From the NCBI GenBank assembly GCA_973895155.1, contig OZ316893.1:8370001-8434000 (forward strand): 64,000 nt of DNA. Reading direction: 5' to 3'. A program made the position numbers and the translations under genes. Positions 10,052-19,104 of this stretch are shown here, one piece after another; the stretch's first letter is position 1, and every line of letters begins with the position of its first letter. The stretch comes from Marsupella aquatica. Taxonomy: Eukaryota > Marchantiophyta. Under the pieces are notes generated by a model. That model worked only from the letters and a program-made list of their open reading frames with translations, was not told where the DNA came from and did no database searches.

Positions 10052-10680
10052 ATGCTCAAAGCACTCCCTTGCCCGTCAAACTTGCCCCAAAACTCCGACA
10101 AAATGACAACCCGGCACCCGAGTTTGGGAGCAGTTTGGGCCAGGACAAGTTCAGGAGAGGTTCGGGCTGGGTTCAGGCCGGGTCCGGGCTGAGTTCGGGA
10201 AAGGTCCGGGCCGGGGTCGGGGGGCGGTTCGGGGGAGCCGGTCCGGGTGTGGGGGGGAGCCGGGTTCGGGAAAGGTCCGAGAAGTGTCCAGGAGAATCCG
10301 AGAATTGTTCGGGGGGGTCCGGGGGGAGGTCGGGAAGGGTCCGGCCCGAGTTTGGGAGAGGTCCGGGCCAGGGTTGGGGGGAGGCGGAGCTGGTCCGGGG
10401 GGTTTGGGGGAGCCGGTCCGGGTTGGGGGGCGGAGCCGGGTTCGGGGGAGCCGGGTTGGGGGGAGCCAGTTCGGGAGAGGTCCGGGAAGTGTCCGGGGGA
10501 GTCCGGGAATTGTCCCGGGGGGTCCGGGGGGAGTTCAGGAAGGGTCCGGGGGGTTCCGGGGAAGTTCGGGAGAATCTCAACGAATATGTGTCAAACTTCC
10601 GGTTTTGGGGCCATCATTTGACGGTTTTACGTGCCCAGCAAGGCGTCAAGTTGCCCGTCAGGTTAAACCGGGCATACAAG
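10052..10680 (+). repeat. G-rich, C-poor repeat array flanked by inverted repeats
   Basis: From about 10130 to 10575 the plus strand is a degenerate array of ggtccggg / gttcggg / ggggga words, far more GC-rich than the surroundings and strongly G-biased. The block is flanked by an imperfect inverted repeat: 10072-10093, whose complement begins gttttggggc, and 10602-10624, which also begins gttttggggc and ends tttgacgg. Long open frames on both strands (Gly/Ser/Arg-rich on plus, Pro-rich on minus) are by-products of the repeat. Similarity to unit B is lost at about 10050, so the block may be an insertion into unit A. Confidence 0.8.
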
Positions 10681-10867
10681 GCTCTGCCCATATCCACTCC
10701 CTTTCAAAATCAGGGTTGGTGGCTGCTGTAGTTTGTGTACCATTGTTAACTACACTGTCCACCTCAATTAGTGTTAGTCACACTAATTGCATGGCCTCAA
10801 AGTTTGGAGTGTCACATAAAATAGTGAGTTACATTCATTTTTGTGTCACTCACACTAACTAGTATGA

Positions 10868-11003
10868 GTTAGATTAATTTTGGTGTCATTTGAATTGCAG
10901 TTCACATGTACTCACACTGAATGTAGTGCTGAAATAGTGTCAGTTAGATTAATTTTGGTGTCACTTGAATTGCAGTTCACATGTAGTCACACTGATTGTA
11001 GTG
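10868..11003 (+). repeat. 75-bp tandem duplication
   Basis: 10868-10942 and 10943-11003 both read gttagattaattttggtgtca and continue ttgaattgcagttcacatgta, with few differences. Related tcacactaa words occur upstream at about 10770-10860. Confidence 0.88.
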
Positions 11004-11009
11004 CTCTGG

Positions 11010-13720
11010 TCACAACCAAATGTCAAGGGCAATTGAGGATCACAACGCAGAACAGAGGGCATAAAACTGAGTCAGTGGCATTCAATAGGAGACTGACCAT
11101 GTTTTGGATGGTGATGGGCTTGGCTCTGGGGTTTAGTCTCCAAGGGAGAGCATTAAAGAACCGAGGAATGTGGGCCTAGATCCCCAAAGCTTGAAGAAGA
11201 AGCAGGCTTTCAATATAAAATAAATCTCGTGAACATCAGAGTTTCAAACAAGTGAACATAAACACAGTAAACATCAATCTCTATGACCAATTGAATTTAA
11301 GCCATTATCAAACTTGCTTTGACAACATCATAATCATGTTGTCTGCCTGTCACTTGAATGTGGGTAGAGCAAAAAATTGAGGCTCATAGACTGAAAAACA
11401 AGAGCAGATTGTGATCTCTACTCCAGTCTGCTCTGCTCACTTCTATCTAAACTCTGCTCTGGCTCTGCTGGATTGGTGTGTCCTGATAAAAATTGTGTGA
11501 GTCCTGATAAAAATAAATTGTACACAAATTAGTGCGAGTCACACTAATTGCGATACACTGTGTACATAGACTTTTACTACTAAATGTGTGATGCTCATGT
11601 GTTTGATGCATCCCCACAGCTTATACAGTCACTAAGTCTAATGAAATTTTACATAATCAAGTTTTGGTTGATTGGTTGTGTTCTCGATGTACACTTGTCA
11701 ATTTTACAATCTACACAGGAAAAGCTTTTGGTCTCAATCCTGAACTTCAAGGTGTTCTGAGACGTGGGTCTGTCTTTTGACATGTTGCTTTCATTTGTCC
11801 ACTCCAACTAATCTTTTGGATTGGGACTCAATCTCAAATTGAAACATGACTACCACTGAACCCCCTGGGCCCCCATTCTTAGGTTATACGAGTCGGACTT
11901 GAGAATGATTCAAGGGTCATTTTTATTCATAATTAAGGATCAAGGTAGTTTTTAGAAATCAGTTACAACTACACAACCTGCATTTATGGTAAACATGACA
12001 TGTAAGTAATGTGGTGTATTGAATATTTGGTCGGGATTAGATTTATGGAAGGGAGCCCTAATATGTAGTGGGACATTTGTCATCATCTTAGTGAGCCATG
12101 TGTCAACATGTAGTTGCTATAGTGCTGCCAAATATGCATGTATAGAAGATATTCATCTTCTTGTCAAGGTGCAAAATAGATATATATTGATAGATGTTCT
12201 TCTTTCTCAAAGAGTACAAAATGCAGCAAATTTGACTCCAAGCATTCTGTTTGATGAGATATGTGAATTTTTTCTTTGACTTGAAGAAAAATGTAACTAA
12301 TGAGGCATAATTATAATCCTTCAAATTGACATTTTATAATTGTCTCAAGGATCATTCTCAATCACTTTTGAATGTAACAAGAATATTTTATTGATCAAAA
12401 AATAATAACAAGGGGTACTAGGTGGTGTTCGTTCTTAAGGGGTTACAGATATTTTACTAGGAGTCGGGGCCATAGGCCAATACTTGTCCCTGCTTGGAAA
12501 TGATAAAGGAGAAACACTCCAGGACACTATGACAACAATTTTTCTCCTTTCATAGCCACTTCTTGTCATACGATGGGATTTAATAGGAGTTACTTATTAA
12601 ATCATGTAGAATTGCCCCATTACAATTTCCGTTAATACTTCTCCTATTTTGCTCTCCATTTTCTCCTCTAGCATCCCTGAACACTCCTTGAATCATTAAA
12701 ACTTGGCATTGTTGAATTGCCCCGGTCACTCATCAAATTCAAGAATCAGATTCTATTAATATCAGACTGGCTTTGATTCAACTCAACTCACCCCATTTGC
12801 CTGGTTCGAAATTTGTGAGCTTTAAAGTTAAATCCAACTTGATACAATTCCATTCCATTCTGGACCACTTGGCTCGACTTAGTTGGTTATTCATTTAAAC
12901 CATCACTGGCCATATTATAAAATGTGGAGTAATTAAAATGGTGAAATCTTTGTAACCACCTTTTTGTCTTGGCTAGTGGAGGTCTAAACATTACTGTCCT
13001 TTGTCCCAATTTTCAAGTTGGAAATCCATCAACTTTCAACTTTGGTACAAAAAAACTGACTCGCTCATTTGTTCAACCTCACCGTCCCCTTTCCCCAATT
13101 GTCTAAGTGACTGTCTCCAAGATTAAAACCTTATTTTGAGCTGTAGTCACTCCGTTCTCAATGCAATGCCTAGGATTTCAAAGTGCCAGACATTGCTTGA
13201 AAACTCTAATCCAAACCCTGTTCTCCAACAATTCCAGGATCAAACTTAAACGAGCTACTTTTGGGTGGTTACAGAATTATGGTTTCATTAGTTGATTAAA
13301 CACTCATAAATGTTTTACATTTTGGAATAATTATCTTTACTGATTTTTCTGAAATTACAAACGTAAATAAAACAGTTACTGATGAAACATTTTCTAGCCT
13401 TGTAAACTTCCCCTTATATATAGCCAGTGGTGGTTTAATTGGTTTAATAGACCAGAAATTTTATGTGTTGTCTTTTTGGCCTATTGCACCAGTGGGTGCT
13501 GTTTTTGCTTGCCTCGGCTTGCTGGTTCCCAGTGGGGTTCATGGGGAATAAAAATTTTAATATTCCATAAATAAATAAAAAGTAAACTAAATACCCATTC
13601 TTTGAATATTAATGGGAATGATGACCCAATCACTTTACATTTCCAAATTTTGGTGGGGCCCTAGAGTCACCATCTAGAGTCTCACAAATGTAGCTTTTGT
13701 CTGCTATTTAATAGTAAGAT
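11010..13720. other. Intergenic region without a supported gene
   Basis: AT-rich sequence with short open frames only. A possible small inverted-repeat element is listed separately at 11899-12361. Confidence 0.45.
11899..12361. mobile_element. Candidate MITE-like inverted-repeat element
   Basis: ttgagaatgattc at 11899-11911 faces its near-complement ggatcattctcaa at 12349-12361 (12 of 13 match), enclosing about 440 bp of AT-rich sequence with no transposase. I could not define a target-site duplication, so this may be chance. Confidence 0.3.
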
Positions 13721-13725
13721 AAACA

Positions 13726-13895
13726 GACCAGAAGCTACTCTCGAAGCACCACAAGGATCGACAATAAACTTTTTATAAGGGGGAACCTTGGGCACTTCTA
13801 CATACTTACATCAACACGCCAGTGGTGGTTTATTACACAGACCAGAAGCTACACTCGAAGCACCCCAAAAGCTACACTCGAAGCACCCCAAGACA
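13726..13895 (+). repeat. Short repeats of agaccagaagctac.ctcgaagcacc
   Basis: The word agctac.ctcgaagcacc occurs at about 13732, 13847 and 13867, the last two in tandem. It lies at the left edge of segmental unit B. Confidence 0.7.
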
Positions 13896-14243
13896 GGACA
13901 CGGAATTAATGATCTCCTGCCTGCATGTGCCTATGGGATCGTGCCCCCACGTTTGGCGCAGATAGAGAGTTAGATTCTACTTCGTTTCGCTAACCCAGCG
14001 CACAACAGGAATGCATGATGCACTTTCTCTATTTCGTCGATCATCGTTTGGTTGTACTGACAACTGTCGATTTGCGTCCGCCTCAGAAGCTCAGCTATCT
14101 CACCACGGTATTACCTACAAGCATTCCCTCAACTGATCCCTGGCAGATCAACTGTTTATTTAATTTTATACTCAATTCTCAGACTTTCATCAGATCAAAG
14201 CTCCAAATCTTAAGGACAGTCCTTCTAGCTGGAAAGCTCTACA

Positions 14244-14250
14244 TATAAAG
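14244..14250 (+). promoter_or_regulatory. Probable TATA box of NmrA-like copy B
   Basis: TATAAAG lies about 300 bp upstream of the ATG, followed by cactcccagatca, which is conserved in all three units. At the aligned place, copy A reads gtaacgttctttcg and copy C reads gctctatagaac, so only copy B keeps a good TATA element. The start site would be near 14275-14285, giving a leader of roughly 270 nt. Confidence 0.55.
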
Positions 14251-14551
14251 CACTCCCAGATCAGGTGTAAGTTCAACATCAATCTTACAGTCTCTTCATT
14301 TCAAATTTTCAATCGCCTACTATCATACGGAGTGGTTCTTCAATCAGGTGAATCCGAATCGAAGGATTGATGTAGAGAACAACTTAACACACGTCTGCGT
14401 TACATTCATTCATTCAAACATTCAAACATGCATCCAATCAATCAGTCATTTAGCCGATATCTGCAATAAACCATTAGTACGCATATCTTACCAATTCCAG
14501 CAACTTTAATTTCGGTTTGGCTAGTCACAAGAGTCCCTCAGGTTTGCAACA

Positions 14552-15523
14552 ATGTCTAAGATTATCGCAGTCATCGGAGCCACTGGTATCCAAGGTGGAT
14601 CTGTCGTCAATAGCTTCCTCAAGCAAGGTGAGTACAAGGTCAGAGGCATCACCCGGAATGTCCACAGTGACAAAGCCAAAGCTCTCAGTGCCAAAGGCGT
14701 CGAGATGGTCACAGCAGATCTGGATGACGAGACGTCCCTCATCAAAGCATTTGAGGGCGTCACCACAATCTTCGCATTGACGGACTTCTTCGACACCTTT
14801 CGCAACGACGATGTGGATGCCTATGCCGCCATGGACAAGGAGTACCAGCAAGGCGTCAGACTGGCCAACGCAGCCCTGCAGACGCCGACATTGGAGCACT
14901 ACGTCTGGAGCACGCTCCCCAACTCAGGGAAGTTCTCCGATGGCAAATTCGCCGTCCCGCACTTCGACGGAAAAGCTAAGGTAGATGAGTACATCAAATC
15001 CAAGCCAGATCTTCTCGCCAAAACGACCTTCCTGTGGATCGCCTTCTACGCGAGCAATTTCTTCTACCCGCTCATGAGCCCACACCACCTCAAGTCGATC
15101 GGCACCTACGTTTGTATCCAACCCGTCGCACCATCGACGCCCATGGTACTTGCCGGTGATGTTACTGTCAACGTCGGCGTTATCGTGAAAGCCATCGTCT
15201 CCGATCCATCGAGAACGTTGGGTGGCAAGTTCGTCATCCTCAAAGTGGGGACCATGTCGAACGGGGAACATCTGCAGCTCTGGGGCAAGGTCACGGGCAA
15301 AAAGGTCCACTACCTGCAAGTTTCTTTTGAGGAATACGACAAGTTGTTCCCGAAATGGGGCAAGGAGGCAGGCATCAATATGCAGTACTACGAGTATGCC
15401 GGGGAGAAGGCTTGGTCTGGTGATGAGGAACCCCTCACTCCTGCTGATTTAGGCATTCAGCCCGGAGAGTTGGTCACCCAAGAGAAGGCCTTTGAGACGA
15501 TAGATTGGACTGCTCTTTATTGA
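14552..15523 (+). CDS. NmrA-like family NAD(P)-binding protein, intact copy B
   Basis: A single 323-codon exon encodes an atypical short-chain dehydrogenase of the NmrA/HSCARG type. The Rossmann start MSKIIAVIGATGIQGG has its glycine motif GATGIQG at residues 9-15. R32 and R35 after the second strand suit NADP(H) binding. HYVWSTL (116-122) replaces the SDR active-site YxxxK. HFDGKAKVDEYI (137-148) matches the family's conserved lysine block, and TFLWIAFYASNF (159-170) follows. Known relatives act as redox-sensing regulators or as reductases; the substrate here cannot be deduced. The ATG at 14552 is the first in the leader that gives the motif and is conserved in copies A and C. The gene is GC-rich in third positions relative to its AT-rich flanks and lacks introns, unlike most genes in the window. 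Total length fits the family. Confidence 0.95.
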   Translation: MSKIIAVIGATGIQGGSVVNSFLKQGEYKVRGITRNVHSDKAKALSAKGVEMVTADLDDETSLIKAFEGVTTIFALTDFFDTFRNDDVDAYAAMDKEYQQGVRLANAALQTPTLEHYVWSTLPNSGKFSDGKFAVPHFDGKAKVDEYIKSKPDLLAKTTFLWIAFYASNFFYPLMSPHHLKSIGTYVCIQPVAPSTPMVLAGDVTVNVGVIVKAIVSDPSRTLGGKFVILKVGTMSNGEHLQLWGKVTGKKVHYLQVSFEEYDKLFPKWGKEAGINMQYYEYAGEKAWSGDEEPLTPADLGIQPGELVTQEKAFETIDWTALY

Positions 15524-16389
15524 CAACGCGACGGGCAACTGAGTGACTTGAAGTTACTCAGACAGTATGGAAGTCTGAGGCAAAGTATGAGCGATTGAAT
15601 GGGAGCGCTGACGTCGGGCAACCGATTAATTCATCATTTGTCATTCATTTGTTTGTAAATTTCCTCAGACAGTAGAATGCCGATTCAGTGTAAGCCAAAT
15701 TTTCAAGCGATTGAATAGCAAATAATGCGCAAGCTTGAAAGTTCAGTTGAATTGCCTTCAGAAGACACGAGTGTTTGGCAGACCTGCAATTGAGGCGACG
15801 AGTCGTCAGTTTTCTGCCAAGATAGGTGATAGGGGTAGTCACAACATGAGATTGGTAAGTATGAGAGCAAAACCTGGATAATATGACGAAGTATTAGTTT
15901 ACTCGTTGGTGCGTTACTCCAGATGGACAGTGCAAAATTTCCCTGCTGAAATGTTGAAACAGTGAAAGGATTTCAGATTCATTTTGGCAGGATACATGAC
16001 ATGTTATGGATGAACTGCCTCCAGAGGATAATGCCATCTCAAGTCGTCCGTATCTGTTCATGCTTTCTATATGTTCAATTCGCCAAATTAAGGCATGCTA
16101 CATAATTTTACTCTACTATCTTTGAGTGGCAATCTATCACGAGTCTGAGTATCATGATGATCTCCTTTGTTTTGATCTTTCGTAGGCATTTGGTTGACTC
16201 TTTGGCAAACAGTCAAGGTCAATCTTTGGGGTTGAATCTCTTAAACAAGACTTCGATGTCTAAAGGAATGTGCTAATGTAGTGTTGAAACCCCGTGTCGA
16301 ACACATTGTGCCCGCGGCAGCAATTCAATGTGCTGGAAATCTATTTTGTTGTTGCTGGGGATCCTTAAATTGGGTATTATCTTACCAAA

Positions 16390-16580
16390 GAAGACAAAGC
16401 ATCAAACCCGCAGAGAGGATCCATGGTGACCAAAGAGCCAAAATGCCCACGAGTCCCCCACAACTGCAAAAGAGCAAATGCCCTATTAAGTACCAAATGA
16501 GAAGTCTTGTAGATGAGAGACACCTGAATATATGGCCCCGGTCTTCGTAAAGCAGACTGCAATCATTTTCACTCATCTTA
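16390..16580 (-). repeat. Copy of the dispersed 'gatgagtgaaaatg..gcagtctgctttac' repeat
   Basis: Read on the minus strand, this stretch gives gatgagtgaaaatgattgcagtctgctttac followed by a ggcc.at.ttcagg block, matching 32268-32330 on the plus strand and, more weakly, 40670-40740. It lies directly after segmental unit B. Confidence 0.7.
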
Positions 16581-16599
16581 TGGCTTCATAGAAACAATG

Positions 16600-19090
16600 G
16601 GTTTGTCTAAACAATGAAGCTGAGTGATCGTCGTGCCGGATCCGGGCTTCCGAGGTATGATCGATAGTATGCCGTTCATGATCTACTATCATTGGCACAA
16701 CCAGCCGACATATATATCTCCTCAAACTTACTGATGTTGACGTTCGTGAGGGTCTTAAAGAATCAGGCATGGCTTGCGTAGGACCAAACCGTTCATGCAC
16801 CTGAAAGTCCGGGCTTACCCAGCTCCGACCGGGCTCCGACCCTCTAATAAATACTCAGAGGGGCCAAAATACTCACGACTCGTAATAGCCGCAAGTTGCA
16901 CGCAATAAGAGATGACAACTGACACTCGAACCAATCCCACTCTTCTTCATCACTTGACGAAGAACTCTGGATCGTAATCATGATCCGTAGTCATGCCAAC
17001 GCCTGCCAAAATAATTACTTACAGTGTTAATCAAAAGTATAACTTACATTCGGGCATTTAGTTGCTCCAGAAAATTCTCACCCCAACATTGGAGTGACAA
17101 CATTAAACACAAGGACCTGATTTCAACATATTGACATTTAATGTTGAGTCTTCGGATGGCAGGCTAGGACCAGAAGCCCAGAACAGTGTGGACTCGACTT
17201 TAAATTGATGGTGGTGCTACAGTTGTTGCGGATGAGGATAGTGAGGGGGACAAAGAGTATGGAAAGACGATATCATCCAGTGGAGCTTTCCTGCCAGTCT
17301 AACCCAATTGAGTAGACCGCTGGCAGACTCAATTGAAGATGAGAAATGGTGACCAGAACAGAGAATCAATGGAAAATGGCAGAACTGTGCGATAATAGAT
17401 CAACTTAACGCAGAGGGCTCATTCACACTGAATAATTCCAACATTACATCTGCGCCAACGCACAAGGGGAAGTTCAGCTATGATAGATATACATAGACTA
17501 TGTTGACACAGTTCCAGTATAATATGACACCGAAAGAGAATGAAAGGAAAAGTCATGAAATGGATAAGATTCCATATCGCTAAAATGGATCAAAGTTACA
17601 ACTGGAGCAAGGATTCGGTTGAAGGGAAAGCATAGGAAATTAGCTGAATAAAGGACAACATAACTGAAGACATGTGCGGGACATTTAAATTGATATGAAG
17701 CGTTAAATGAATCTGGACTAGATTTCATCTCAGTATTGGATGCGTGAGAAAACGAGAGCTTGATCCAACCTGTTGACTTCAGAGCAATCAATGAGGTTCG
17801 ATCAATACCATGATTGATTTCCAATCCTTTAACTCTTGTATCAAATCGACACTTATCTCGAGTGATGTCCACCCCAGAGAACATTAATTTCGCAAGACCA
17901 GTGAAAAAAGCTCGCTCACGTGAGACTAAAATCCATCGATCACACGCATAAACTTACTAAGATTTTCAAAGTCGCGAGGATGCTCATACCAAGGAGTGAC
18001 AGACAGTATCTACAAGGTCAGAGAATTTTGCGGATCCAAAGCTAAGAGATTTACGTGCTTCCTGTTCAAGATCATTCGCTGGGGTGATCCTCCCTTTCTT
18101 TTGCTCTCCTCCCTCCTTGAACGCACAATTTTTGCCTCTGGTCCCTACTTGCAATTAGCAATGTCATTTGTCTGACTATCCTTTTTATGTCCAATCCTCG
18201 GTCCAATCTTTGGCTCTCACCATAATCTGCATGGTCAACAGTTTTGCAAGAACACTTTCACTCCAACAACATTGTGCAACTACATGATGGCCGCAACAAT
18301 AACACCCACAATGACAAGTACACAAGAATGGCACCAACAATAACACCCACAATGACAACTAGTACACATGAATGTGAAACTCTGCAACGCCAAGGTGAGG
18401 CTTCCTTGTATATACAACACTTCTTTTCCTTGCGGCACCTACACTTCTTTGTCCTGAGCACATAAATCTCTTTGGCATCCCTTGAGTATTGAAGTTGTTA
18501 GTGTTTATAAAATGGATTTCCAAACAATTTACCCCCAAAAGTTTTCTTACTAAAGGCAACATCTCGGGGCACCCACAAGTATTGAACGTGGTTATCTCTT
18601 TTCTTTTCTTTTAAAAGGGGAAATTTGTGAAACCCCACTCCTTCTGCACTAGTTAAGTAGTCATGTTTGGCTCCTTCCTTGTGAAGTCTGCTTCTCTCCT
18701 GGCACTGGCCTCCCTGATTCTCTGGGCTGTTGACCTTTGCTTCCCCCTGTGCCTACCCCTTTTGTGGACCACCTTTGTTGGTATGCTGGCTTTTTTAATG
18801 AAATTCATTGAGTATTTTGGAAAGGAAAAATATATTAAAAAATGTGAAAACCCCACAGGGCACATAGTCAATCACAACGTTGAACCCAAAACCTATCAAT
18901 AGCTCTCCCAGCCATGCCTATGTGAGAACTTGTTTATCTTTATAAAGATAAGTTACAAATAACTCTCCCCCCACTCCCCCATGAAAATGGTTTCATATTG
19001 GTATAACGAATCGACAAGTGGCACTACTTTATTTCCTTTCCAAATTGATGAGAAGTCTTTGGCTTCGGTCTTCACCTGGTTTCACCATTA
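16600..19090. other. Intergenic region without a supported gene
   Basis: No family motifs are seen on either strand. A short tandem repeat of caacaataacacccacaatg occurs at 18294 and 18335 (41-bp spacing). Confidence 0.45.
18294..18375 (+). repeat. 41-bp tandem duplication
   Basis: Two copies carry caacaataacacccacaatg followed by an agtacaca word. Confidence 0.75.
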
Positions 19091-19104
19091 ATAACATTTT
19101 TTTC

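Larger units (their letters stand above)
13950..16350 (+). repeat. Segmental duplication unit B (intact NmrA-like locus)
   Basis: About 2.4 kb related to units A and C. It includes roughly 0.6 kb upstream of the gene, the gene, and about 0.8 kb downstream up to the ctactatctttgagtggc and ttggggttgaat blocks, which recur in unit C at about 21560 and 21680. Confidence 0.85.

Noticed and set aside
10247-10862. Gly/Arg-rich proteins on the plus strand resembling RGG proteins
   Set aside because: The frames follow the G-rich repeat and three frames are open at once, so composition and not selection explains them.
18663-18902. A small hydrophobic protein with a signal-anchor-like start
   Set aside because: It has no conserved motif and lies in AT-rich sequence with no promoter or splice context; hydrophobicity alone is common in T-rich frames.
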